Assembly (NCBI RefSeq): GCF_019219075.1
Contig: NZ_JAHUWJ010000012.1
Coordinates: 124,001 to 188,000, forward strand
DNA: 64,000 nucleotides
Direction of reading: 5' to 3'
Source: Chitinophaga sp. sic0106
GTDB lineage: Bacteria > Bacteroidota > Bacteroidia > Chitinophagales > Chitinophagaceae
Shown here: one piece after another, positions 42,171-52,408 of the stretch
Numbering within the stretch: position 1 is the first letter of the stretch
Layout: the number at the start of each line of letters is the position of its first letter
The notes under the pieces: model-generated
The model's database searches: none
What the model was told of the DNA's origin: nothing
Seen by the model: the letters and a program-made list of their open reading frames with translations, nothing else
Translations under genes and position numbers: made by a program

Positions 42171-42746
42171 ATGGGGAGGGATGAACTACTGAATGCAAAT
42201 GACCAGGACCTTTTAGCGGAGCTCAGCAGAAGGAACGGCCTTGCTTTTGACGTTTTATATAACCGGTACTGGAAGGATGTTTTTAATATTGCCTACAAGC
42301 GGGTACATAATATGGACATGGCCCAGGACATAGCGCAGGATGTATTTGTGCAGCTATGGAGCCGGGAAAAGGACACCCCTATTGAGAATCTTCCTGCGTA
42401 TTTGCGTATAGCCACGCGTAATGGCGTTTTCAGACAAATGGAGAAGGAGAGTCGCTACGGTGATTTGCCGGAGGACAGTGACGATCTGGGTGGTTACGGT
42501 CTTGCCGATGGCCATGTATTATACAAGGAGTTCTATGCTGCCTTTGAGGCGCTTACCAATACTTTACCTGCCCAGCAAAAGCAAATTTTCAATCTACGTT
42601 TCCAGGAGGGGCGCAGCAGTCAGGAGATTGCTGCCCAGCTGGATATTTCTGTAAAGACGGTCAGGAACCAGATGGGACGGGCGTTGTCTACGCTGCGGGA
42701 GTCGCTGATTGTGTTGCAGATAGCGATTATGCTGACGATGAAGTAG
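42171..42746 (+). CDS. ECF sigma factor, FecI-like
   Basis: The 191-residue protein has ECF sigma region 2 (AFDVLYNRYWKDVFNIAYKRVHNMDMAQDIAQDVFVQLW) and region 4 (NTLPAQQKQIFNLRFQEGRSSQEIAAQLDISVKTVRNQM). In Bacteroidota such factors are released by a FecR protein upon a signal from an STN-SusC receptor and transcribe that receptor operon. Its partner FecR gene follows after 192 bases containing two hairpins, a larger gap than usual. Confidence 0.95.
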   Translation: MGRDELLNANDQDLLAELSRRNGLAFDVLYNRYWKDVFNIAYKRVHNMDMAQDIAQDVFVQLWSREKDTPIENLPAYLRIATRNGVFRQMEKESRYGDLPEDSDDLGGYGLADGHVLYKEFYAAFEALTNTLPAQQKQIFNLRFQEGRSSQEIAAQLDISVKTVRNQMGRALSTLRESLIVLQIAIMLTMK

Positions 42747-42801
42747 TGCTGGCCCCCGGTGCTTTCTGAAAGCATGCTTACACCTTGGCTGATTAATTAA
42801 C

Positions 42802-42902
42802 GGGAGACGTGGGTGCTGGAGGCACTAATGTCTCCCTGACAAATAAAAAGCACCCGGAACATATATAATTTAAAAATATTTAAACTTTTTATGGGCGCTT
42901 TT
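42802..42902 (+). terminator. Two hairpins between sigma factor and FecR genes
   Basis: GGGAGAC (42802-42808) pairs with GTCTCCC (42830-42836). AAAAGCACCC (42846-42855) pairs with GGGCGCTTTT (42893-42902; one wobble, long AT-rich loop). They may terminate or attenuate transcription out of the sigma gene. Confidence 0.5.
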
Positions 42903-42938
42903 GATTTTATCTGCTCATATATATAGAAATAGTCGAAG

Positions 42939-44078
42939 ATGGACCATCAGCAAAGGGAACTTTTAAACATTATGCTAAAACGTTTTAGGACAGGCACCGC
43001 CACCAGCGAGGAGATTGCCTTTCTTGAATCGTATTTTGACCTGTTCGACTCAGAAGATGACCTGATCACTGCGGAGAACGAAACGGAGTATGAAGGATTG
43101 AAAGCAGTGCTTAAACAAAAAATAGACAGTGCGATTGCTGTACCTGCAACACCGGTGAAGCGCATGCCGGTACGCCGCTGGGCGATAGCGGCAGCAGTGG
43201 CTGCCCTGATAGGCACCGGAGGCCTTTTCCTACTCCAACAAAAAAGCAACCCTGCCAAACCGGCTACCATGGCTTATGCTACGGGCGCGCCTACACTAAG
43301 GCTGGCAGATGGCACCACCATAGCACTGGATAGCACCGCCGATGGTCAGATTGCCAGTCAGGCCGGTGTAATCATTTCCAAGGAAGAAGACGGAACACTA
43401 TTATATAAAACTGCCCCTGCCAGCGCAGGTAATAACCAAAACCAGGAGAACACGCTCTCCACCCCCGCCGGCATGAAATATAAAATCATGCTCCCGGACG
43501 GGTCCGCCGTATGGCTCAACGCAGCCAGCAGTCTTACCTACCCGGCTGTTTTTGCCGCCGGCAACAGAACGGTAAAACTCCAGGGGGAAGCCTTTTTTGA
43601 TATTGCCGCCGATCCCGCCAAACCATTTATCGTACAGGCAGGCAATCAATCCGTACAGGTACTGGGTACCCGTTTTAACGTAAACGCCTACCCGGAAGAC
43701 GGGGAACATAAAACCACCCTCCTGCAGGGTGCCGTAAAAGTAAGCCAGGGCAACAACGCTATTATTATACAACCCGGCCAGCAAACCATCTGCAGTAATG
43801 AAACTGCCATACGTAAAGTAAACGCCGATACAGAAAAAGAAACTGCCTGGATCAATAACCTGTTCTCTTTTAAAAATGATAACCTGCCCGCTGTGATGCG
43901 CGACATCGCACGATGGTATAATGTTAGCATCAGGTACAATGGCAACCTGCCCGATGAAAGATTTTTCGGGGAAATATCCCGCAGCAGTAAACTGGAAGAT
44001 GTTTTAAAAATATTGGAAATCAATGGCCTTACATTCGATATAAAAGAAGATGTTATTACCGTTGGCTATAAGCATTAA
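42939..44078 (+). CDS. FecR-family anti-sigma factor
   Basis: The 379-residue protein has a cytosolic N-terminal sigma-binding part and one membrane helix (about 78-98: RRWAIAAAVAALIGTGGLFLL). A periplasmic FecR domain follows (NTLSTPAGMKYKIMLPDGSAVWLNAASSL...VLGTRFNVNAY), and a DUF4974-like C-terminal region ends at about residue 378 (DNLPAVMRDIARWYNVSIRYNG...). It would receive the STN domain of the SusC next door and control the sigma factor upstream. Confidence 0.95.
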   Translation: MDHQQRELLNIMLKRFRTGTATSEEIAFLESYFDLFDSEDDLITAENETEYEGLKAVLKQKIDSAIAVPATPVKRMPVRRWAIAAAVAALIGTGGLFLLQQKSNPAKPATMAYATGAPTLRLADGTTIALDSTADGQIASQAGVIISKEEDGTLLYKTAPASAGNNQNQENTLSTPAGMKYKIMLPDGSAVWLNAASSLTYPAVFAAGNRTVKLQGEAFFDIAADPAKPFIVQAGNQSVQVLGTRFNVNAYPEDGEHKTTLLQGAVKVSQGNNAIIIQPGQQTICSNETAIRKVNADTEKETAWINNLFSFKNDNLPAVMRDIARWYNVSIRYNGNLPDERFFGEISRSSKLEDVLKILEINGLTFDIKEDVITVGYKH

Positions 44079-44262
44079 TGTTTGCCGCACATCCTTAACA
44101 GTAACCGATTTAAATTTTTTTTAGCTTATGTGTATCACTTTGTAAAAATCAACATCCAACTATCAGTATCAACCAAGCATGCGATAACGACCGAATGCCA
44201 CCAGCAGTAAGACCTGCCAACCGGAGATTATCCGCACATTTTATCGACTAAATCCGACCAAC

Positions 44263-47200
44263 ATGAAATTCAAATTTCATTGTCCTCCTTCGTTGCCCGC
44301 AACGAAGGCCAGGAAACCTTTGTGCTTACTTATGAAAGCATGGCTCCTGCTACCGCTGATCATCCTGCTATACGTGCCGGTATATGCAGCCGGCCAGCAT
44401 GTGACCATCAGCCGGCAGAATGCCTCGCTGGAAAGCATTTTTGCAGACATCAAAAAACAAACGGGTTTCACCTTCTTCTATAAGGGAAACGTAAACCCCG
44501 CTGAACTAAAAACAGATGTAGACATCAAAAATGCTACCCTGGAAGATGCGCTGCAATCCTGCCTGAAAAAATTTAAACTCAATTTTACAATTGTCAACAA
44601 AACAATTGTAGTAACTACCGCCAGTAATCCGGGTTCGTCAGAACCAGCTATCGCCGCCGCCATGGCGGCCGACAGCACCATCGTCGGCAGGATTGTAGAC
44701 AGTCTGACAAAAGACGTGGTGATCGCCGTATCCGTGTATGTTAAAAACTCCACGGAAAGAACGCTCAGTAACGACAAAGGTCAGTTTACCATCAAGGCAA
44801 ATAACGGCGACATCCTCGTCCTTTCCAGCGTTGGTTACAACACCAGGGAAGTGCCCGTAAGCGCCATCCGTAACCGCCCGATCCAGTTATCACCGAAGTC
44901 CAGCGCGCTGAACGACGTGGTGGTAACCGGTTACCAGGTGATCAAAAAAGATAACTACACCGGTAACGCCATCGTAGTTAAGGGAGAAGACCTGAAAAGG
45001 CTCAACCCCCAGAACATGCTCAAAGGCCTTGCCTCCTTTGACCCCTCCTTCCGCATCGGGGATAATAACCTCCTGGGTTCCGATCCAAACGCGATGCCTA
45101 AGATCAATATCCGCGGTACCACCGCCATGCCTAACGGGGAAATACTGGACAGAAATAACCTCTCCAGCTCCTATAACCTGCCGGTATTCATCATGGATGG
45201 TTTCGAAGTGCCACTGCAAAAAGTAGTGGATCTGGATATTAACCGCATCGCTTCGGTTACTATTCTGAAAGATGCTGCCGCCACTGCCGTTTACGGTTCC
45301 AGGGCCGCTAACGGTGTAATCGTGATCACTACCAAAGCACCGTTGCCAGGGCGCCTGCGTTTGAGCTACAATGCGGAAATGAAAGCTACGGCGCCAGACC
45401 TCAGCGGTTACAGTGTACTCAATGCAACCGATAAACTGGCCTACGAAAAACTCGCCGGACTTTATACCACTGTCAACAATACCGCTAATACACAGGAAGA
45501 ACTCGACGCACAATACTATTCCAAATATAAAAATGTAGTAAGCGGCGTTAACACCTACTGGCTCGCACAGCCGCTGCGCAACGCTTACTCACAAAAGCAT
45601 TCCGTATATATTGAGGGTGGTGACTCCAGCTTCCGCTACGGTGTGGATCTCCGCTATCAGACCGATCCCGGCGTGATGAAAAATTCAGGACGCGACCGGT
45701 ACAGCGGCGGCATGAGCTTTACGTATAACCCTAACCGTAAGCTGGTTCTTAAAAACGACCTGACCGTTACACAGGTAAACGCCCGTAACTCCAATTACGG
45801 CAGCTTTACGGATTATGTAAAAATGAATCCTTATTATCCGATCTATGGAGCTGATGGGAAACTCATACGCGAAATCGCCAACTGGCGAGTAGATACTCAC
45901 CAGAATGAAGATGATGACCAATTCAAAAATGTACCGGTATTAAACCCGCTGTTTGAAGCCTCCCTGGGCAACTTCGATAAAACCGGCTATACCGAACTGA
46001 TTGATGCATTTTCTGCTGACTGGCGCATCACTCCTGCTTTGCGTGTCATCGGTCTGATGAGTATGAACAGTACCCGTACCACCGCCGATAAGTTCGTTTC
46101 GCCTTTCAGCAATGCTTTCTACATGGACCCTCCGGAAGAAGCCATGAACAAAGGTAGTTACGACTATTCCGCTACCCGCTCTCTCAACCTGGACGGTAAC
46201 GTACGTGTAGTATATAATAAACTCATCAACGGCAGCCATTCCATTAACGCCGTACTGGGTGCCAACGTAACCTCGGCCACTGCTGATTTTAAAGGATTTC
46301 AGGCACGCGGATTCTCTAATGATAAATTCTCCAGTATCGCCTTTGCCCGTACCTATACACCTAATGCAGCGCCTAAAGGCAGCGTGGAAGAAAGACGCCT
46401 CATCGGTTCCTTCTTCAGCGGCAGCTACTCCTATAAAAACAAATACCTGTTTGACGGTGCTGTACGACTGGATGGTTCCTCTGCATTTGGCGCCAACAAA
46501 CGCTTTGCTCCTTTCTGGTCCGGTGGTATCGGTTGGAATGTTCATAACGAAGACTTCTTCAAATCCACCTTCCCGCAATTATCCAGACTCAAACTGGCAG
46601 CAACTTCCGGCGTAACAGGTTCGGTGGACTTCCCTCCTTTCCTGGCCAGAACAACTTATGCTTACCAAACCTCCAACTGGTACTCTACTGGTATTGGTGC
46701 TGTTGTGAATGCCTATGGCAACGACAATCTCCAATGGCAGAAAACCACCAACTACGAAGCACGCGCCGAAATTGGCCTGCTGAAAGACAGGATCGTAGTG
46801 ATTCCGGTGTATTACTACAAGCTCACCAAAGGCCTGCTGACAGATATCAATATCGCCCCCAGCACCGGCTTTTCCACCTACAAGGAAAACCTGGGCGATA
46901 TGGCTAACAAAGGGTATGAGCTGTACGTGACCGTGAACGCTGTGCGCAAAGGCAACCTGAACGTGAACCTCACCGGTAACCTGGCTCACAATACCAATAC
47001 GATTGTACGTATTTCCAATGCACTGAAGGCTTACAACGAAAGCGTAAACAAATACCAGCTGGACCCTGATAATAAAGCCGTAGGAACACCGCTGCTGCGT
47101 TTCAAGGAAGGCCAGTCGTACAACACCATCTACGGCGTTAAATCACATGGCATCGATCCGCAAAACGGCCGCGAAATCTACGAAACACTGGATGGCAAGC

Positions 47201-47700
47201 TGACCTATGATTATGACGTACAATATACCCAGCCTATCGGCGATTACACACCAAAAGCTGAAGGCTTCTTCGGCAGTAACGTGAGCTGGAAACAATGGAT
47301 GGTGAGCTTTAGCTTCCATTACAAATTTGGTGGCGAAACGTACAACCAAACCCTGGTAGACCGTATCGAAAACGCTGATCCACGCTTTAATGTTGACAGC
47401 AGAGCGATGGCCATGCGCTGGCAGAAACCTGGCGACCAGGCACAGTACAAAGACATCACCGACCTGCGCACCACGTACGCTACCAGCAGATTTGTGCAGA
47501 AAGAAAACCTGCTCGAGCTGCAATCCCTGTACCTGTCGTACGACCTGGCACAAACCATTGCCAGAAGCATCGGATTGCAGTCGCTCCGCGGTGCCGTAAC
47601 CATGAACGATATCCTCCGCCTCACCACCATCAAACAGGAACGTGGAATCGATTATCCGTTTGCAAGGAGTCTGACCTGTTCTATCCTCGCTACCTTCTAA
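44263..47700 (+). CDS. SusC-family TonB receptor with STN signalling domain
   Basis: The 1145-residue protein has a long N-terminus with signal peptide; the ATG at 44332 (MKAWLLLPL...) is an alternative start. An STN domain follows (HVTISRQNASLESIFADIKKQTGFTFFY...VVTT, about 46-125), then a CarboxypepD-like domain and plug (LPVFIMDGFEVPL, ASVTILKDAAATAVYGSRAANGVIVI), and then a barrel. The STN domain contacts FecR across the periplasm. It imports its ligand with the SusD partner and reports ligand occupancy to the sigma factor. Confidence 0.96.
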   Translation: MKFKFHCPPSLPATKARKPLCLLMKAWLLLPLIILLYVPVYAAGQHVTISRQNASLESIFADIKKQTGFTFFYKGNVNPAELKTDVDIKNATLEDALQSCLKKFKLNFTIVNKTIVVTTASNPGSSEPAIAAAMAADSTIVGRIVDSLTKDVVIAVSVYVKNSTERTLSNDKGQFTIKANNGDILVLSSVGYNTREVPVSAIRNRPIQLSPKSSALNDVVVTGYQVIKKDNYTGNAIVVKGEDLKRLNPQNMLKGLASFDPSFRIGDNNLLGSDPNAMPKINIRGTTAMPNGEILDRNNLSSSYNLPVFIMDGFEVPLQKVVDLDINRIASVTILKDAAATAVYGSRAANGVIVITTKAPLPGRLRLSYNAEMKATAPDLSGYSVLNATDKLAYEKLAGLYTTVNNTANTQEELDAQYYSKYKNVVSGVNTYWLAQPLRNAYSQKHSVYIEGGDSSFRYGVDLRYQTDPGVMKNSGRDRYSGGMSFTYNPNRKLVLKNDLTVTQVNARNSNYGSFTDYVKMNPYYPIYGADGKLIREIANWRVDTHQNEDDDQFKNVPVLNPLFEASLGNFDKTGYTELIDAFSADWRITPALRVIGLMSMNSTRTTADKFVSPFSNAFYMDPPEEAMNKGSYDYSATRSLNLDGNVRVVYNKLINGSHSINAVLGANVTSATADFKGFQARGFSNDKFSSIAFARTYTPNAAPKGSVEERRLIGSFFSGSYSYKNKYLFDGAVRLDGSSAFGANKRFAPFWSGGIGWNVHNEDFFKSTFPQLSRLKLAATSGVTGSVDFPPFLARTTYAYQTSNWYSTGIGAVVNAYGNDNLQWQKTTNYEARAEIGLLKDRIVVIPVYYYKLTKGLLTDINIAPSTGFSTYKENLGDMANKGYELYVTVNAVRKGNLNVNLTGNLAHNTNTIVRISNALKAYNESVNKYQLDPDNKAVGTPLLRFKEGQSYNTIYGVKSHGIDPQNGREIYETLDGKLTYDYDVQYTQPIGDYTPKAEGFFGSNVSWKQWMVSFSFHYKFGGETYNQTLVDRIENADPRFNVDSRAMAMRWQKPGDQAQYKDITDLRTTYATSRFVQKENLLELQSLYLSYDLAQTIARSIGLQSLRGAVTMNDILRLTTIKQERGIDYPFARSLTCSILATF

Positions 47701-47712
47701 AATGCAACGACC

Positions 47713-49185
47713 ATGAAAAAATTACTATTCATATTCAGCCTCGGCGTAACGCTGGTATCCTGCAAAAAATTTCTGGATATCAAGCCTGAAACGCAGGTAG
47801 ACAGAGATGAGCTCTTCAAATCAGAGCAGGGCTTTAAGGAAGCGCTGAACGGCATCTATACCAAGTGTGCAGGTTCTTCCCTGTATGGAGGTCAGCTGAC
47901 CTACAACCTCCTGGATGTGCTGGCACAGAACTACCAGTTCAACGATATCAACAACCAGCAAATCGCCAATTTTCAATATGACAATGGCACCATCAAAGGA
48001 GCCATCAACGAGATATGGGGGAACGCCTATGGCGCCATTGCCAACTGTAACTACCTGCTGCAGGCGATAGACAAGGACACTACCATCTTCACAAATGGTA
48101 ATTACCGGTTGATCAAAGGAGAAGCCCTGGCATTACGTGCCTACCTGCATTTTGACATGCTTCGTCTTTTTGCACCGTCTTACGTAAACGGACCTACGCT
48201 GAAAGGTATTCCTTATGTCACCAAAGTAGGGACTACGTCTACTCCTTTCTCTACGGTTACCGCTTCGCTGGACAGTGTGCTCAAAGACCTGAATGCCGCC
48301 AAACAGCTGCTGGCAAACGATCCTATCCTGTTCTCCTCCTATACCGTAGGTTATGCATCAGACCCTGCTACTACAGAGCTGAAAGATGCGGACCTGTTTA
48401 TGCAGAACAGAAGACATCGCATGAACTACTATGCCGTTTGCGGAGAGCTTGCCCGTGTATACCTCTACAAAAACGATTATGCAAATGCGCTGAGCAATGC
48501 AGAAGTAGTTATCCTGTCCAAAAAATTCCCTGCTACCAAACAGGAAGATTTTTTCCAAACGGACATACAGAAGCGTGACCGCATTTTTTACAAGGAGCTG
48601 GTCAGCTGTTTTTATACAGAAAACAAATCCATCATTGAACAGCTGCAGGACCGCTTTACCAAGCAGAATCCCCAGTTCAGCGGTACTATGTCGCAGGTAA
48701 ATGATATTTATGAAATTGGTACAGTGGGTGCTGAGGACTGGCGTTTGAAACAATGGTTCCTGAACACTGCCTCCACCACCGGAGGGCCTGACCGTGCAGT
48801 ACTGCAGAAATACTACCGCAACGCGGCTCCGCTCACCAATATCCATTCCCTGGTAGCCCCGGCTATCCGGTTAACGGAACTGACCTACATCGCAGCTGAA
48901 GCCAGCTATGATAAAGATCCAAAGCGTGCACTGGATTATTATAACAGTGCCCGCGCTATGAGAGGTATCGGTAATACTGTTACCGTAGCACCTGGCAAAT
49001 CTGATTTCATAGAACTGCTGATCAAAGAAGCAAGAAAAGAGTTTTATGGGGAGAGCCAAATGTTCTATATGTACAAGCGCCTCCATCATGCGGTGACGAT
49101 CAACTCCACCAGCTCCAAACCAGCGTCTAACAGCATCTTTGTATTCCCGCTGCCTGACGACGAAAACGCTTACAGAAACAATTAA
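47713..49185 (+). CDS. SusD/RagB-family lipoprotein
   Basis: The 490-residue protein has a lipobox (LVSC, cysteine about residue 17), the FLDIKPETQVDRDELF opening, a TPR-like core (GEALALRAYLHFDMLRLF), and the C-terminal EARKEFYGESQMFYMYKRLHH box with LPLPDDENAYRNN-like ending. Surface ligand-capture partner of the SusC gene 12 bases upstream. It is in one operon with the genes downstream. Confidence 0.95.
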   Translation: MKKLLFIFSLGVTLVSCKKFLDIKPETQVDRDELFKSEQGFKEALNGIYTKCAGSSLYGGQLTYNLLDVLAQNYQFNDINNQQIANFQYDNGTIKGAINEIWGNAYGAIANCNYLLQAIDKDTTIFTNGNYRLIKGEALALRAYLHFDMLRLFAPSYVNGPTLKGIPYVTKVGTTSTPFSTVTASLDSVLKDLNAAKQLLANDPILFSSYTVGYASDPATTELKDADLFMQNRRHRMNYYAVCGELARVYLYKNDYANALSNAEVVILSKKFPATKQEDFFQTDIQKRDRIFYKELVSCFYTENKSIIEQLQDRFTKQNPQFSGTMSQVNDIYEIGTVGAEDWRLKQWFLNTASTTGGPDRAVLQKYYRNAAPLTNIHSLVAPAIRLTELTYIAAEASYDKDPKRALDYYNSARAMRGIGNTVTVAPGKSDFIELLIKEARKEFYGESQMFYMYKRLHHAVTINSTSSKPASNSIFVFPLPDDENAYRNN

Positions 49186-49194
49186 CAGCAACCC

Positions 49195-50028
49195 ATGAAA
49201 AGATTATCCATCATCGCTATTCTTGCCTGCCTGTTATATAGCTGTACCAAAGAAGAGATAGCTCCTTATGACCTTAGCAGGGATAATATCTACCTGAATT
49301 ATAAAAATACTGATAGTCTCGTGTATTCGTTCGCGTACCATCCGGACCTCGAAAGAGACACTATCTGGCTACCTATCATCATTTCCGGAAAAGCGGAAAA
49401 CCACGACCGTGAGTTTTCCATTACCGCGGTGGACCGATCGTCAACCGCTGTGCGGGACCTGCATTACGAGCAGCTGAAGTCTTCCTATACCATGCCGGCC
49501 GACTCAGGTACCATCAGCATTCCTATTGTATTGCTGAACCTGGATACGGCACTGATCAATAAATCCGTAGACCTGACCTTACAGGTTAGCGGAGGAAAAG
49601 ATTTCGCCAGTAACCTGCCGGGAGGAATACGTACCAAGCGTATTCTGTTTTCATCCCGACTGGAAGAGCCAGCCTGGTGGTCGTCCTGGCCACAGATGGG
49701 CAAATACTCCAGGGTAAAACACCAGTTATTCCTGATTAGCTCCGGTACTACGGATATGGTCATCCAGGGTTCTTATCCTGATTGGTACATGGAAGTACCA
49801 AGGAGTTTGTATTACATCGCCAACACCAGCTATCTGCTCAACTATCCGTTTGAATGGATAAAGGAGCATCCGGAGTCCGGCTATATGCTTGAAAAACGAA
49901 ACGATAACACCGGTGATTACGATTTCTACAGCAAATCGGCTCCTACCAAGCGTTTCAGACTGCAGTACTTCCCAACTGCCAACAAGTATGTGTTTATTGA
50001 TGAAAACGGAGGACAGGTCCTCTTCTAA
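49195..50028 (+). CDS. DUF4843-family lipoprotein
   Basis: The 277-residue protein has a lipobox (LLYSC, cysteine near residue 16) and a beta-rich body: DNIYLNYKNTDSLVYSFAYHPDLERDTIWLPIIISG and DREFSITAV, then a distinct C-terminal domain starting near LEEPAWW. DUF4843 proteins accompany SusC/SusD and PKD-like lipoproteins in Bacteroidota uptake operons; they are probably surface-exposed accessory binding proteins. Sits 9 bases after susD. Confidence 0.92.
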   Translation: MKRLSIIAILACLLYSCTKEEIAPYDLSRDNIYLNYKNTDSLVYSFAYHPDLERDTIWLPIIISGKAENHDREFSITAVDRSSTAVRDLHYEQLKSSYTMPADSGTISIPIVLLNLDTALINKSVDLTLQVSGGKDFASNLPGGIRTKRILFSSRLEEPAWWSSWPQMGKYSRVKHQLFLISSGTTDMVIQGSYPDWYMEVPRSLYYIANTSYLLNYPFEWIKEHPESGYMLEKRNDNTGDYDFYSKSAPTKRFRLQYFPTANKYVFIDENGGQVLF

Positions 50029-50038
50029 AAATATTATT

Positions 50039-51451
50039 ATGCAATACAGGATAACAGGATTGCTGTTGCTGGGAGCCCTCTGGTTTGCTGCCTGCAAAAA
50101 AGACCTTGGTAACTACGACTATCATGCACCCAGCGAGCCGCAGGTGGCTGATCTCAACAACAGTACCGTGAACGCCATTGTAGGCGATTCACTGATCATC
50201 CGTCCCTATGTTTTTCTGGAAGATGGAGATCCCGCAAAGGACCTCAGTTTCACCTGGGAAATAATGGTAGCGGAAGAAGCAAGAGCCGATATTTACACCG
50301 GCTACCCGCTGAAGATGGTTTACAACCTGAAACCGATGGAACGTTCCGCCAAACTAACGGTAACGGATAATCGCAACGGGATGAAATATTTCTATAAGTT
50401 CAAGATCAACGGCGGTACCCGCTTTTCCAAAGGTACCGTAGTGCTGAGTAACGACAAAGGTGTAACCCGCCTGTCGTTCATCCGCCCGGACAGCACCGTG
50501 AACGCTGATCTGTACCATGCGCTGCACAACGAAGACCTGCCGGCAAATCCGGTACAGCTGTTCGCCAAGCCGCTGGCCTACCAGGAAGGAAGCGTGGAGG
50601 ATTACTGGGTTATTTGTAAAGATCCGGCAAAACCGAGTGTAATCATTGACGGTAGTACCATGCTGCGCAAACGCTTCTTTAACGAGCAGTTTTTTAATCC
50701 GCCTTCACCGCTGGAAACACAGGCGTTTAGCGGCGCCATCGGCGTTCCTACCGGTATTATTAATGGGAAGTTATACCTGAGCATTACTTCTACGGCGCCA
50801 TTTGCTCCTGACTTTGGAAAGTTTTCCAGCATGCAGGTAGGCAACTATTATTTAGCACCGTTTTACAATCGCTACAATTTCTTCTTTGCATTTGATACCA
50901 TCCGTCATGGTTTTGTGACCTTTGACAACAGCGGTAACTTCATGGGCAGCGACTACCAGGTGGTAGGCAATGCGTTTAACCCTACCAACCTAGGTACGGG
51001 AGAACTGCTGTTCATGCATGCGGTGCCCAGCGTGTCCTATGCGTTTTACAAATCCACCGATGGCAACGTATACGAATACACGTTTACGGTAGAGATGAGT
51101 AATTACGACCTCCGTACGATCAAGCCTACCCGTAAACGGGTGTTTGCCGGTGCTTCCCTGTTGCGCCCTGACAGCCGCTGGCAGCGCACCGCCGTGGATG
51201 TATTCTACTTCACCTCCGATGATAAAATTTACCGCTACAACCCGTTGAATGAAGAAGTACGCCCGCTGGATGCCAACTTCAACGGTAAAAAAGTGACCAT
51301 GCTTCAACTCAACCCCGAAGGTGATAAACTCACCGTAGGCGTGGAAGGCAGCGTGATTACACTGGATGTAAGCGTTGGTAAAAACGGCGTGATCATCAGC
51401 CAGATAGACGGTATCCCTGGCTCACCGGTAGGCACTATTACCAGAAAATAA
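50039..51451 (+). CDS. PKD-like lipoprotein
   Basis: I chose the ATG at 50039, which opens a signal peptide with lipobox (FAAC, cysteine at about residue 18). A much longer in-frame start at 49889 would overlap the preceding gene. The 470-residue protein has an N-terminal PKD/Ig-like segment (EPQVADLNNSTVNAIVGDSLIIRPYVFLEDGDPAKDLSFTWEI) and a C-terminal beta-propeller-like repeat region (TRLSFIRPDS..., YRYNPLNEEVRPL). It is a known companion of DUF4843 and SusCD genes. It probably binds or positions the substrate at the surface. Confidence 0.9.
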   Translation: MQYRITGLLLLGALWFAACKKDLGNYDYHAPSEPQVADLNNSTVNAIVGDSLIIRPYVFLEDGDPAKDLSFTWEIMVAEEARADIYTGYPLKMVYNLKPMERSAKLTVTDNRNGMKYFYKFKINGGTRFSKGTVVLSNDKGVTRLSFIRPDSTVNADLYHALHNEDLPANPVQLFAKPLAYQEGSVEDYWVICKDPAKPSVIIDGSTMLRKRFFNEQFFNPPSPLETQAFSGAIGVPTGIINGKLYLSITSTAPFAPDFGKFSSMQVGNYYLAPFYNRYNFFFAFDTIRHGFVTFDNSGNFMGSDYQVVGNAFNPTNLGTGELLFMHAVPSVSYAFYKSTDGNVYEYTFTVEMSNYDLRTIKPTRKRVFAGASLLRPDSRWQRTAVDVFYFTSDDKIYRYNPLNEEVRPLDANFNGKKVTMLQLNPEGDKLTVGVEGSVITLDVSVGKNGVIISQIDGIPGSPVGTITRK

Positions 51452-51462
51452 AACTGATCCCT

Positions 51463-52395
51463 ATGATAACTTCTAAATATATCCACTGCGCGATAGCCGG
51501 ACTGCTGGGGCTGTTCCTGCTGTCGTGCAGCAAATCCGACAACAACGAAAGCATCGCCAATAAAGGTCCGAAGCCCGACAGCGTATGGCAGGAGCATTGG
51601 CTGGAACATAACCAACGGCTTACACTCGCCTATTACGACGAACAGGTGGCCGTATACAAGGACCCTTCTGTATCGCCAACAGTTACCTGGCCGTACGAAC
51701 TGATGTCCAAAACCTGGAAATATGCCAGGGAAGTATATGGAGAGATGGGCCCTGACCCACGCCTGTACGTAGTGTTGCATGGCGGCGTATACGGCAACGT
51801 AGGCCAGCCGCAATACTATCCTGACTCAAGTGGCGATAACAAAAACATCGTGGACTTCAGCACCACCAACTGGGACAACTTCGTGTTTCCGGAACCGGGG
51901 CTGATCCATGAAATATGCCATATCGTAGAAAGCACCACCAACGGCGTAAAAGGCTCCCCTGCCTTTACCGTATGGGGCGACAGCAAATGGCAGGATATCT
52001 TCGTATACGATGTATACCGCAAGCTGGGCATGAAAGCCAAAGCCGATGCCTGGCATATGTATTACCTGGACGATCAGGTGGACTATCCTGAAAAGGGCAG
52101 TCACTGGTTCCGCGACTGGTGGTTACCCATCTACACCCAGTATGGCGAACAGAAAGTGCTAAGCCAGTTTTTTGTATTGCTGTCCAAAAACTTTCCTAAA
52201 GCCAATACAGCGGAATTAGGATTTCCGGAGTATACCCGCCGGATGAACCTGGGTGAATACATTCACTTTATGAGCGGCGCAGCAGGCGTGAACCTGCAAA
52301 AGCAGGCCACTACTGCCTTTGGCTGGACGGAAACCTGCGATGCTCAATTTAAACAGGCCCGCATTGACTTTCCGGGTGTGACTTACAAGGACTAA
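51463..52395 (+). CDS. HExxH lipoprotein, putative zinc metallopeptidase (copy 1)
   Basis: The 310-residue lipoprotein (LLSC, C22) has the metal motif LIHEICHIVE, HEICH at residues 149-153. Other marked blocks are WGDSKWQDIFVYDVYRK and HWFRDWWLPIY, and a conserved C-terminus FMSGAAGVNLQKQATTAFGWT. It does not match a peptidase family that I can name. The gluzincin-like HExxH suggests zinc hydrolysis, but the third ligand is not clear. It is a close paralogue of the next gene and sits in the SusCD operon. Confidence 0.82.
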   Translation: MITSKYIHCAIAGLLGLFLLSCSKSDNNESIANKGPKPDSVWQEHWLEHNQRLTLAYYDEQVAVYKDPSVSPTVTWPYELMSKTWKYAREVYGEMGPDPRLYVVLHGGVYGNVGQPQYYPDSSGDNKNIVDFSTTNWDNFVFPEPGLIHEICHIVESTTNGVKGSPAFTVWGDSKWQDIFVYDVYRKLGMKAKADAWHMYYLDDQVDYPEKGSHWFRDWWLPIYTQYGEQKVLSQFFVLLSKNFPKANTAELGFPEYTRRMNLGEYIHFMSGAAGVNLQKQATTAFGWTETCDAQFKQARIDFPGVTYKD

Positions 52396-52408
52396 CAATT
52401 AAATCGCC

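Noticed and set aside
49889..50038. N-terminal extension of the PKD-like lipoprotein
   Set aside because: It overlaps the DUF4843 gene in another frame and would place the lipobox 50 residues inside the protein.
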